Origin: Clostridia bacterium
Lineage (GTDB): Bacteria > Bacillota > Clostridia > UBA1381
Assembly (NCBI GenBank): GCA_008668455.1
Contig: RQCD01000068.1
Location: 1-10,256, forward strand
Direction of reading: 5' to 3'
DNA: 10,256 nucleotides
The position numbers and the translations under genes are program-made. The notes under the pieces are model-generated. The model was not told where the DNA came from. It did no database searches and worked only from the letters and a program-made list of their open reading frames with translations. Of the stretch, positions 1 through 7,629 are shown in pieces. Within the stretch, counting starts at the first letter, position 1; each line of letters opens with the position of its first letter.

Positions 1-69
1 ATTTTAGTATATCCGTTCTTCCAGAAGTATTTTGTCAAGGGTATGACGCTGGGGTCAATCAAGGAGTAA
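1..69 (+). CDS. Sugar ABC transporter permease, C-terminal end only
   Basis: This is an open frame from base 1 to a TAA at 67-69, encoding 22 residues that end in QKYFVKGMTLGSIKE. This tail closely resembles the conserved C-terminus of YtcP/LplC-type carbohydrate ABC permeases (the MalG-like inner-membrane subunit), which typically end in a YPF-QKYFVKG-(hydrophobic)-G-(S/A)-(I/V)-K pattern. The gene begins outside the window, so its membrane segments and EAA loop cannot be seen. It lies 49 bases upstream of a matching solute-binding lipoprotein, the usual order for this transporter type. The assignment rests on the short tail plus the neighbour. Confidence 0.8.
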   Translation: MLVYPFFQKYFVKGMTLGSIKE

Positions 70-71
70 AC

Positions 72-92
72 ATTAGACTCATTGAGTTTAAT
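72..92 (+). promoter_or_regulatory. Imperfect 21-base dyad / small hairpin between permease and binding-protein genes
   Basis: Bases 72-80 (ATTAGACTC) pair with 84-92 (GAGTTTAAT) to form nine pairs, including one G-U at 76/88, around a three-base ATT loop. No T-run follows, so it is not an intrinsic terminator. It ends 14 bases before the Shine-Dalgarno sequence of the binding-protein gene. It could be an operator, an RNA processing or stabilising hairpin that raises binding-protein expression over the permeases, or chance in AT-rich DNA. Function is inference. Confidence 0.3.
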
Positions 93-105
93 ACATAAAA
101 AAGAT

Positions 106-110
106 AGGAG
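106..110 (+). promoter_or_regulatory. Shine-Dalgarno AGGAG for the solute-binding protein
   Basis: AGGAG at 106-110 lies eight bases before the ATG at 119, but only two bases before the in-frame ATG at 113. Normal spacing therefore favours 119 as the start. The choice changes only the first two residues. Confidence 0.7.
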
Positions 111-118
111 AGATGAAA

Positions 119-1705
119 ATGAAAAAGGAATTAAAAAGAATTTTATGTGCAGCTCTTGCAGCTGCAGCAGCTGTAGGAAGCTTGTCTGGCTGCGGACCAA
201 AGGAAAGTGCAGACGACGGTCAGCTGACATGGTACTGCGGTGTCAGCGCCGGAGGCACAGACGCAATGTGGGACACGGCGACTGTTCTGAAAAAAGTAGT
301 TGAGAATACCGGAGTAAGACCGAAAATCATTATTCCGACAAACGGAGGAAGCGAAAAAATCAACCTCCTGACCGCAACAAACGCTCTGCCGGATCTTTTA
401 ACCTTTGATGCAAGCAGCAGCGATATGGATACCTTGATTCAATCGAATAAGGTATATCCGTTGGATGAATTGATCGAGAAATATGCGCCTGATTTTAAGG
501 AACAGATTCCGGAGGTCATATGGGAACAGGTAAAAAACCGTGACGATGGAAAGCTGTATGGGCTGCCCAGCTTCTTTATTGACGGCACAGGCAGTTTAAG
601 CGGTACACAGGGATATAATGTAAGAGCTGATATTTATGAAGCAATTGGATCTCCCGATATGACAACACCGGATGGATTTGTGGATGCTTTGAAAAAATTC
701 AAGGAACAATATCCGACGATTGACGGGAAGGAAAGCATTCCGCTCGACATGAATCAGCAGTGCTGGGGACTTTACATATTAGAACGTTCCTTTGGAATTG
801 TAGATAACAGTTATGTGGATGAAAACGGTGATGTGAAAGTAAAATGGAGAAATCCGAAATACCGCGATCTGGTGAAGTTTATGGCGAGACTGAACCGGGA
901 GGGACTTTTAGATAAAAATATGTATGTAAAGCAGTCAAATCAGATTGACGAGGACAGAGCGCTTGGCGTCAGCTTCTGTGTGCCTGCTTCTTTGGATCAG
1001 CTGTGGAACGCTTCTGCGGTTATGCAGAGAACAAATCCAAACGCCTACTACAAAATGGTTGAACCGATGCGTGCCGTGGAAGATCCTGTGTTCCAACCGG
1101 TTTATCCTTATTCCTACTGGACGATTACAGGAATTTCCAAGGATTCCAAGGATCCGGAAAAAGCTGTAAAATTCTTGCAATATCTGTGGAGCCGTGAAGG
1201 GAACTTTTTAATGAACTACGGTATTGAGGGCGAAAACTATACCTTAGATGCAGATGGTGATCTGGAAAAGACAGAGTATGCTCTGGAGCAGGAAGCAAAT
1301 AATGCAGACAAATATATGCAGGAAACAGGAATTATGTCTTTCCGGTTCTTATATTATCCGGGTTATTTTAAAACAAAGGAAGGGGCAAGCACAGAGGATC
1401 CGAAAAGACAGGCAGACAGAGAAATTGCATGCAAATATGCAAAGCTTGCAGATGTCAACCTTTCAAGATTTATAGAACCAACCAAAAATGATGCAGATAT
1501 TCTCACCATCAAGGAAAATATGGACAGCGTTGTAAACTCAACAATTTACAAATATACATTAGAAGCAGACGAGGATAAGGCATTAGCAGCACTTGATGGA
1601 ATGCTTCAGGAGTTTGACCGGATCGGTGTTGGAAAGCTGGAAGAATTCAGAACACAGCAGTATAAAAAGAATGTAGAAATGTTTGGAGATTTTAGTAAAA
1701 ATTAA
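119..1705 (+). CDS. Extracellular sugar-binding lipoprotein of an ABC transporter (LplA-like)
   Basis: This is a 528-residue solute-binding protein, anchored by lipid to the outer face of the membrane, that would capture an oligosaccharide and deliver it to the permeases encoded just upstream. The N-terminus has a lysine-rich start, an alanine-rich hydrophobic stretch (about residues 8-24) and the lipobox LSGC, with Cys25 as the predicted lipidated residue. The mature part contains stretches typical of the long LplA-type family, such as GYNVRADIYEAIG and a TPDGFVDALKKFK-like segment. About 530 residues is normal for this family, which is longer than classic MalE-type proteins. The start is set at 119 by ribosome-binding-site spacing; ATG 113 is the alternative. 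The next gene begins 14 bases after the stop. The ligand cannot be read from sequence; the downstream GH10 genes suggest xylan-type oligosaccharides (inference). No ATPase gene is present here, and these systems often share a distant one. Confidence 0.9.
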   Translation: MKKELKRILCAALAAAAAVGSLSGCGPKESADDGQLTWYCGVSAGGTDAMWDTATVLKKVVENTGVRPKIIIPTNGGSEKINLLTATNALPDLLTFDASSSDMDTLIQSNKVYPLDELIEKYAPDFKEQIPEVIWEQVKNRDDGKLYGLPSFFIDGTGSLSGTQGYNVRADIYEAIGSPDMTTPDGFVDALKKFKEQYPTIDGKESIPLDMNQQCWGLYILERSFGIVDNSYVDENGDVKVKWRNPKYRDLVKFMARLNREGLLDKNMYVKQSNQIDEDRALGVSFCVPASLDQLWNASAVMQRTNPNAYYKMVEPMRAVEDPVFQPVYPYSYWTITGISKDSKDPEKAVKFLQYLWSREGNFLMNYGIEGENYTLDADGDLEKTEYALEQEANNADKYMQETGIMSFRFLYYPGYFKTKEGASTEDPKRQADREIACKYAKLADVNLSRFIEPTKNDADILTIKENMDSVVNSTIYKYTLEADEDKALAALDGMLQEFDRIGVGKLEEFRTQQYKKNVEMFGDFSKN

Positions 1706-1706
1706 T

Positions 1707-1711
1707 GGAGG
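1707..1711 (+). promoter_or_regulatory. Shine-Dalgarno GGAGG deciding the start at 1720
   Basis: GGAGG at 1707-1711 is eight bases before ATG 1720. An earlier in-frame ATG at 1705 overlaps both this site and the previous stop codon, so it is very unlikely to be used. Starting at 1720 also puts the signal peptide right at the N-terminus. Confidence 0.8.
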
Positions 1712-1719
1712 AAAGTTTT

Positions 1720-3801
1720 ATGAAAATGAAATTATGTGCAGCGATTCTCTCTTTGTCTATGATGGCTCCGTTTGCTGTTTTTGCAGAGGACAGCGGTATT
1801 CAGGTGGAGTATCATAATGACACAGGGATGATGCGTGTTTTCGGAACACTGCCGAATGATGCTGACGACAGCTGGGTAACCATTAGAGTGCTAAACGCAG
1901 CAAAGGATAAAACAGTCTATCTGACACAGGTTATTGCGGAAAATGACGCGTTTGAGATGCAGATGGCATTTGATGTGGATTTAAGCTATGACCCCAACGA
2001 GCCGCTCTATTATATCGAAGTGAATTATCAGCATGATGATTCCGGGCATCTGATGCAGGAAACGAAATACACCTTTGATGAACAAACAATGCTTTTGAAA
2101 AGTATTGCCGACGCAAAAAGCAGCAGTGATGTTCTGACAATTTTAAACGGACTGGATATGAATGCTCTGTGCACAGAAATTTCACTGCCGTCTGTGGAAT
2201 ACGGAGATATGGAGGAACTTGCACAAAGCATTTACAAAAAGCTGGAACAAACTCCGCCGTCAACGATTGATGATGTAAAGAAATTAATGAAGGAGAGCTT
2301 GATTTTTGCTGAAATCAAGCTCAAGGGAATGGAATCTGTCACCCGATTTGTTGATCTGGAAAATCAGGATATCAACAGTATTCTGTCGCTGAAAAAAGAG
2401 GATGAAGTATATAAAATTTATCAGAATTCCTCTGCTAAGGTAAAAACAGCATTTGACAAGGAAATTTGCAAGGTTTTTCAGAACGGGACAGAATTTAAGA
2501 GTGAATTTGAGTATTTGTTAATGCTGTCTACTCTGAAAAATGCAGAGATTCGTACCGAGATTACCTATGTTCTAGAACAATGCGGTGCGAATGTTTTGGG
2601 AGATGCGTTTACCAGCTCCAAATATTCCTCATTGAGCGGACAGAAATTGAACAGTTTTGCGGATATCCTGAAAAAGAGAGCAGCATCCGTATCCTCACGC
2701 GAGGAATTGATCAGTCAGTTTAAGCTTGCATTGCAGGAGCTGGAACAGCAGGACTCTGACAATAAGCATACGGGTGGCGGAGGCGGAGGCGGCAGCAGCT
2801 CCTCCTCCGGAAAAAGCTCTGCAATCAGTGTGATACCGCCGGCTGCCGGAACGAAAACAGACGCAACGATCACTGATTTGTTTGAAGATCTTGATAGCGT
2901 TCCGTGGGCAAAGGAGAGTATTAATGCGCTTGCAAAGAAAGGCATTGTTTCAGGAAAGGAAGACAAAAAAAGCCTATTCAGAATCCTGAACAAGCAAAAC
3001 TACTGGTACAACGGATCGGCATATTGCTTTGGCGGAAAAATGATTATCAGCAGCGCTAAAATCGTCAAGGTAGATCCGGAGCTGACCGGGGAGATTAAGG
3101 AGGACTATCAGTTACTGAAACCAGGGAGTATTAAAGGCAATCAATCTTATATGGCTGAGTGCTTTGGATTGGGAAACGATTCTCTGAAGCCGGAATTTGT
3201 CATCATACATGGAAGCGTCGGCACAGGCGGCTCGATTGACGATACCCAAAAATGGATGATGGGGGAAAGCGGCGAAAGTGAAGTAAATGAAGATGAGGAG
3301 ATTATGGATGTTGTGTCCGGTATGTGGAAGGGTTACATTCAAAGAGTGATGTTTGAGGACGGTGTGCTCAAATCTCAGCTGAAACGCGGTGACATTATTC
3401 GATTCTCTCAGAATGAAAAAGGATATATCACAACCTATGAAAAGGTTTATGATGCCGAAAAGGATTCGCTTGGCTATGGTGGCACGATCTATCCGGGCGG
3501 CGGAACGGGCGGAGAGGATTTCTTTGCCGGAATCGGATATGTATGGAGAAATGAGGATGGGCAGATTGCCGTTACTTATGATAAGAATTATTTGGGACCG
3601 AATCTGCCGCAGGACTATGCAGTATGGGATATCTCAACCACACCGATTTATATTTATGACCAAACAAGCAAGCGTGGGCTTGACGTAACGGTGGGAAGCA
3701 TGAATGATTTGCTGGGATATGATGTTGCTGGAATGAACTGCTCGAAGATTGTAATCAATGCGCATTGGTTTATGACGACTGAGGTTTTCGTGATCAAATG
3801 A
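1720..3801 (+). CDS. Secreted protein with truncated SLH domain and unrecognised C-terminal domain
   Basis: This is a 693-residue exported protein. Residues 1-22 form a signal peptide with likely cleavage after AVFA (Ala22). Residues about 25-125 look like a beta-sandwich domain (VRVFGTLPNDADDSWVTIRV-type pattern), followed by a helical, charged region to about residue 345. A linker of seven glycines (352-358) and five serines (359-363) precedes the start of an SLH motif (residues 388-417, FEDLDSVPWAKESINALAKKG). The SLH motif stops after GIVSGKEDKK; the expected F-x-P-x-x-x-x-T-R-E-E continuation and any further SLH repeats are missing. The remaining ~270 residues are an unrecognised, probably beta-rich domain with phrases such as YWYNGSAYCFGGK and LKRGDIIRFSQNEKGYI. 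Normal SLH proteins carry about three repeats that bind cell-wall polymers; one partial motif probably cannot. I infer an in-frame fusion or deletion near residues 417-425. The molecular role is unknown; a surface or wall-associated role in the polysaccharide locus is likely. Confidence 0.75.
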   Translation: MKMKLCAAILSLSMMAPFAVFAEDSGIQVEYHNDTGMMRVFGTLPNDADDSWVTIRVLNAAKDKTVYLTQVIAENDAFEMQMAFDVDLSYDPNEPLYYIEVNYQHDDSGHLMQETKYTFDEQTMLLKSIADAKSSSDVLTILNGLDMNALCTEISLPSVEYGDMEELAQSIYKKLEQTPPSTIDDVKKLMKESLIFAEIKLKGMESVTRFVDLENQDINSILSLKKEDEVYKIYQNSSAKVKTAFDKEICKVFQNGTEFKSEFEYLLMLSTLKNAEIRTEITYVLEQCGANVLGDAFTSSKYSSLSGQKLNSFADILKKRAASVSSREELISQFKLALQELEQQDSDNKHTGGGGGGGSSSSSGKSSAISVIPPAAGTKTDATITDLFEDLDSVPWAKESINALAKKGIVSGKEDKKSLFRILNKQNYWYNGSAYCFGGKMIISSAKIVKVDPELTGEIKEDYQLLKPGSIKGNQSYMAECFGLGNDSLKPEFVIIHGSVGTGGSIDDTQKWMMGESGESEVNEDEEIMDVVSGMWKGYIQRVMFEDGVLKSQLKRGDIIRFSQNEKGYITTYEKVYDAEKDSLGYGGTIYPGGGTGGEDFFAGIGYVWRNEDGQIAVTYDKNYLGPNLPQDYAVWDISTTPIYIYDQTSKRGLDVTVGSMNDLLGYDVAGMNCSKIVINAHWFMTTEVFVIK

Positions 3802-3807
3802 TCTTGC

Positions 3808-3813
3808 AGGAGG
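3808..3813 (+). promoter_or_regulatory. Shine-Dalgarno AGGAGG deciding the start at 3822
   Basis: A full AGGAGG at 3808-3813 is eight bases before ATG 3822. The upstream in-frame ATG at 3798 overlaps the previous stop as ATGA but has no ribosome binding site in front of it, so 3822 is preferred. The strong site shows that the chimeric gene keeps a good translation start. Confidence 0.85.
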
Positions 3814-3821
3814 GAAAACGC

Positions 3822-6800
3822 ATGAATACAATAGAGAATGATAAAATCAGCAGGGTGTGTATCGTCTTTAAAACACATTTAGATATTGGATTTACAAATT
3901 ATGCAGGAGTCATTACAGAAAAATATCTGCATGAATATATTCCAAATGCGATCCGGGTGGGATATGAGCTGAAAGACAGCAGCACACCGTTTGTTTGGAC
4001 AGTTGGCTCGTGGCTTGTTGATCTGGCTTTGAAAAAAAATGTTCCAAGGATCAGGGAAGCGCTTGAAGATGGTATCATTCGTTGGCATGCTCTGCCGTTT
4101 ACAACACATACGGAGGCAATGAGTCCGAAGCTTTTTCAATACGGACTTGCAATCTCAAAAAAGCTGGATGAGACGTTCGGTGTAAAAACCGAGTCTGCAA
4201 AAATGACCGATGTTCCGGGACATACCATTGGGATGATACCGTATATGAAAAAAGCCGGAATTAACTTTATGCATATTGGCGTCAATCCTGCAACACCTGT
4301 TCCGGAGGTTCCTCGGCTGTTTCGGTGGAAATGCGGAGAGGACAGCATTGTTGTGATGTATCAGGGAGATTACGGAACGCCGGAAATCTTTGGAGATACT
4401 GCACTGGAATTTGCGCATACGCACGATAATGAAGGTCCGCAGACAGCGGATGAGGTTCGCAGGATTTACGCGGACTACCAAAGAAAATATCCGAATGCAG
4501 AAATTCAGGCGATTTCCTTAGAGGAATTTGGACAGATTGTTTTAGAGCACGCAAAGGATCTCCCTGTGATTGACCGGGAAATCGGTGATACATGGATTCA
4601 TGGCGTTGCCACCGATCCGAAAAAACTGGGTCGATACCGGGCAATTCTTAGATATTTAGACGAACACGAAATCGAACAGACCGACCTGACGGACAATTTA
4701 CTGCTTGTTCCGGAGCATACCTGGGGAATGGATGTGAAAACCTTTTTTCGGGATGAAACACACTATTTCTATGATGAATTATTAAGCATCGCAAAGGATC
4801 GGCAAACGATTGAAAGATCGTGGGAGGAACAGCGTGAATATGTCAGACTGGCAGAACATGCATTAGAAATTCATGCAGATTATGAGGTAAAAAAACCAAA
4901 TTTTGCGGAATATGAGGAGTTTGACGGGAGAGACCCGGGAATCATTCTGGAATGGCAGCTGCACGACCGCGCAGACTATGAACGCTGGAAACAAAACTAT
5001 TTGAGACTGCAAGTGGAGTGGAGTATCTGGGATTTTACCAAGGTAGGATTGCCGGATTACTGCGGCGGATTCTATCGGGCAAAGCTTGAGCGGGCATACA
5101 AGAAGAATAACCGTCGGCTGTATCTGTACAAATTTGATGAAAAGCTTGTGAGACAGTATATTGATATCAACCCGATCATAAACGATGACTATCAAAAAGC
5201 GCTTGTATATTCCGAACCGGAGAAAACACCTGCTTATGCCATCTTCAAATCGACAAAACCATTCCGGTCGTTTGGTGTAGAAATCTATCAAAACAGATGG
5301 GCAAGAGTCAATATGAAATTCTATGTTTCCAAGGATGGAGACAACTGGGAATTCGCATCCATTCAGCTGTATGATCTTGAAAAGACAGCGCATAAGGATG
5401 TGTGGGAAGCAACTCAGCAGTACCACAGAGCGTTTAACGGAAGTCATTTAGGAGGAGAATATCAGTATTTGAAACTGGTTCAGGAGGAGTATGCATCCGC
5501 TAATTGCAACATTGTCAAAATCCATTTTTCTCAGGAGGAGGTCTATGGCTTAGGCGGAACAGAGAGAGTGGCTCATTCGCAAAAGCCGGATTTTGACTAT
5601 TCGACGATTCCTTCTATGAAAGAGGTTTTTAAGGATCAGTTTATGATAGGAACCTCTGCTGAACCGTGGGATCTGGATCAATACGGCGATCTGATCACAA
5701 GCCAGTTTAACATTTTGACGCCGGAAAATCAATTTAAAGGGCATGTGGTTCACAATGGACCGGACAGCTGGTATTTTACTGCGGTCGACAATATGTGCGA
5801 ATGGGCAAAGGAGCATGGCATGAAGGTCAGGGGGCATGCCCTTTGGTATAACAACAATCATTATTGGAGTTTTTTCAAGGACGAAAACGGAAATCCTGTG
5901 TCAAAGGAAGTTGCATTAGCGAGACTGGAGGATCACGTAAAAACCTTAGTGACACGGTATAAGGGAAAAATTCAGTATTATGACGTGATCAACGAGGTGT
6001 TTGATCCGGGTACCGGAACGCTGAAATCGTATATGGAGGAGGCGCAGATCTGCGGTCAGGATTACATTCCGCTGCTCTTTAAATGGGCAAAGGAAGCAGA
6101 TCCGGATGCTATCCTGATTTTAGATGATAACAGCCATTTGAAGAAGCCGCAGAGAACAGGCATTTGCAAGCAGGTGAAGGAGTGGCTGGCTGAAGGTGTA
6201 CCAATTGATGCAATCGGTTTGCAGTGGCATGAGAATATCTTTGTATCCGAGGAGGATATGAGAGATCTGTTCCGTATGCTCCGGGAGCTGGGTCTGCCGG
6301 TGTATATTACAGAATTAGACCTGTCCTGCTATCGGGAAAGTGATGTCTGGACGAGTTATAAATGGGAGGATCGCGACAAGGTTTCGGACGCAGCTGCAAG
6401 AATGTATGCAACAATGTTTGATATTTTCAGGGAAAATGCCGATATTATCGAGTGCGTTTCTTTCTGGAATACCACTGACAACCGCTCCTCGGTCACAAAT
6501 GGACGGAGATACGATTTCCCCGAACCGTTTGGCATGAACGGAGAACCAACCAAGAATTTCTGGGCGGCAATTGATACCGAAAAGAAGCTTCCGCGGTGGG
6601 ATGATTCTATCCGGGACTGGAAAGAGCTTGAGAGAAAAACGCCGGAGGGATACGAAGAACTGATTGTACCGGTTTATAAAGGAACTCCGAAAATTGACGG
6701 TGTGATTGATGATGTCTGGAACAAGGCAGAAAAAATGCCGGTCAATAAATATGCGTTAGGTGAGAACGGCGCGGAGGGAACGGCACGGGTGCTTTGGGAT

Positions 6801-7607
6801 GAGGACCATATTTATGTGCTGGGCGAGGTGACCGATTCCACGCCGGATGTTTCAGCGCCGGAAGCGTGGCTGCGCGATTGTATGGAGCTATATTTAAGTC
6901 AGGGAAATATGCATGTTGGCTGGCTTGGTCACGGCGATACACAGTATCGTGTGGACTATACAGGAACGCTGCAGAATCTGACAAATGCAATCTGTGTAAA
7001 AACAGAGAAAGGATATCTCTATGAGGTTGCGATTGATACCGACGTACAAAAGCCGGAACCGGGACTGATTTATAGCTTTGAAGCTGGCTTTACCGATGCG
7101 GAAAACGGAAAACGGACATCCATAGCAAAATGGTGCGATCCAACGAATAATTCCCATCAGTCAACTATTTTCTGGGGAGATATTCTGATTTCGGATGGAA
7201 AGACTCCAATCCCGGCAAAGTATCAGAAAAAGAAGAGTAACAAGACTGAGGAAAAGACAGAAGATGAGGACGGACAAATCAAACTCTATTGGAAAGACGA
7301 TCAAAAAAGCGCTCTGATTTCTGACCAGGATCATACCGCCATGATTCGAATGAAGGATTTTTTGGAAATGACAGGAGCGGAGGTCAGGACAGACGCTTAT
7401 GGAAATATTGAGCTGACCTATGGTGAAAATCAGCTTCGGATGCAGCTGGATCAGACAGATGCAAGTCTGAACGGAACAGCATTTGTTCTAAACGCTGCGC
7501 CCAGTATTATTTCAAAGCATGTTCGTCTGCCGGTTAGAAGTCTATTTGAAGCAATGGGTTATTCCGTTCAATGGAACAGCGAGACATCAGAAATCAGAAT
7601 TGAATAA
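3822..7607 (+). CDS. Chimeric protein: DUF5054 (GH38-like) front, GH10 xylanase, CBM9, stalk domain; no signal peptide
   Basis: This protein has 1261 residues. Residues 10-412 match the front of DUF5054 proteins, which have a GH38-like fold: THLDIGFT (His19, Asp21), KMTDVPGHT (Asp130), IGDTWIHGV and VPEHTWGMD (His299), the likely metal and catalytic sites by analogy with GH38. After a DUF5054-like stretch ending at KVGLPDY the C-terminal part of that family is missing. A beta-rich module (about 435-570) follows, then a GH10 domain (598-918) with acid/base Glu725 in DVINEVF, Gln801/His803, nucleophile Glu831 in YITELDL and Trp882. The 725-831 gap of 106 equals that of the Cex xylanase. A CBM9 (949-1124; KIDGVIDDVW, VLWDEDHIYVLGEV) and a copper-amine-oxidase-N-like stalk domain (1154-1261; LPVRSLFEAMG) complete it. 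The N-terminus (MNTIENDKISRVC) is not a signal peptide, so xylanase, CBM9 and stalk would remain in the cytoplasm. I infer fusion of a cytosolic enzyme gene with a secreted GH10 gene, or an assembly join. The domain calls are firm; activity on xylan is likely by family but unproven. Confidence 0.9.
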   Translation: MNTIENDKISRVCIVFKTHLDIGFTNYAGVITEKYLHEYIPNAIRVGYELKDSSTPFVWTVGSWLVDLALKKNVPRIREALEDGIIRWHALPFTTHTEAMSPKLFQYGLAISKKLDETFGVKTESAKMTDVPGHTIGMIPYMKKAGINFMHIGVNPATPVPEVPRLFRWKCGEDSIVVMYQGDYGTPEIFGDTALEFAHTHDNEGPQTADEVRRIYADYQRKYPNAEIQAISLEEFGQIVLEHAKDLPVIDREIGDTWIHGVATDPKKLGRYRAILRYLDEHEIEQTDLTDNLLLVPEHTWGMDVKTFFRDETHYFYDELLSIAKDRQTIERSWEEQREYVRLAEHALEIHADYEVKKPNFAEYEEFDGRDPGIILEWQLHDRADYERWKQNYLRLQVEWSIWDFTKVGLPDYCGGFYRAKLERAYKKNNRRLYLYKFDEKLVRQYIDINPIINDDYQKALVYSEPEKTPAYAIFKSTKPFRSFGVEIYQNRWARVNMKFYVSKDGDNWEFASIQLYDLEKTAHKDVWEATQQYHRAFNGSHLGGEYQYLKLVQEEYASANCNIVKIHFSQEEVYGLGGTERVAHSQKPDFDYSTIPSMKEVFKDQFMIGTSAEPWDLDQYGDLITSQFNILTPENQFKGHVVHNGPDSWYFTAVDNMCEWAKEHGMKVRGHALWYNNNHYWSFFKDENGNPVSKEVALARLEDHVKTLVTRYKGKIQYYDVINEVFDPGTGTLKSYMEEAQICGQDYIPLLFKWAKEADPDAILILDDNSHLKKPQRTGICKQVKEWLAEGVPIDAIGLQWHENIFVSEEDMRDLFRMLRELGLPVYITELDLSCYRESDVWTSYKWEDRDKVSDAAARMYATMFDIFRENADIIECVSFWNTTDNRSSVTNGRRYDFPEPFGMNGEPTKNFWAAIDTEKKLPRWDDSIRDWKELERKTPEGYEELIVPVYKGTPKIDGVIDDVWNKAEKMPVNKYALGENGAEGTARVLWDEDHIYVLGEVTDSTPDVSAPEAWLRDCMELYLSQGNMHVGWLGHGDTQYRVDYTGTLQNLTNAICVKTEKGYLYEVAIDTDVQKPEPGLIYSFEAGFTDAENGKRTSIAKWCDPTNNSHQSTIFWGDILISDGKTPIPAKYQKKKSNKTEEKTEDEDGQIKLYWKDDQKSALISDQDHTAMIRMKDFLEMTGAEVRTDAYGNIELTYGENQLRMQLDQTDASLNGTAFVLNAAPSIISKHVRLPVRSLFEAMGYSVQWNSETSEIRIE
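5124..5531 (+). repeat. Possible divergent fourth copy of the GH10-associated module
   Basis: Residues about 435-570 of the chimeric protein precede GH10 just as the module does in the last gene. ALVYSEPEKTPAYAIF (from residue 460) can be laid beside NVLYANGAEAYASYAA of the clear copy at 9120-9590. Later, YVSKDGDNWEF matches the place of YESADGKIFN, and YLKLVQ the place of HLKIMP. Identity is low, so common ancestry is inference; a separate F5/8-type beta-sandwich is an equally fair reading. Confidence 0.35.
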
Positions 7608-7618
7608 GAAAGGATTTT

Positions 7619-7624
7619 GGTGAG
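7619..7624 (+). promoter_or_regulatory. Weak Shine-Dalgarno GGTGAG for the two-module protein
   Basis: GGTGAG at 7619-7624 is five bases before ATG 7630. An AGAAAGGA at 7607-7614 is too far away to serve. The weak site suggests lower translation than for the genes upstream. Confidence 0.45.
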
Positions 7625-7629
7625 AATAA

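Noticed and set aside
83..110. A sigma-70-type promoter in front of the binding-protein gene
   Set aside because: TTGAGT at 83-88 could pass as a -35 box but no acceptable -10 box lies 16-18 bases downstream, and the gene is in an operon-like position.
113..118. ATG at 113 as the start of the binding protein
   Set aside because: Only two bases separate it from AGGAG; ATG 119 has normal spacing, although 113 cannot be excluded.
2773..2808. Gly/Ser codon run as a DNA repeat or CRISPR-like element
   Set aside because: It is a short low-complexity protein linker (seven Gly, five Ser); proline-rich frames on the other strand are its shadow.
2940..3060. A sequencing frameshift at the seven-A run as the cause of the broken SLH domain
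   Set aside because: Both other frames after the run were read: one stops within nine codons and the other gives no SLH-like sequence, so a simple frameshift does not restore the domain.
4863..5447. Long open frame on the minus strand (194 codons) opposite the chimeric gene
   Set aside because: It lies wholly inside a gene with clear family motifs on the + strand, resembles no family, and is best explained as a shadow of biased codon use.
5040..5620. An internal start that would give a separately secreted GH10 protein
   Set aside because: No hydrophobic signal-peptide stretch occurs between residues 405 and 600, so no internal start could yield an exported xylanase.
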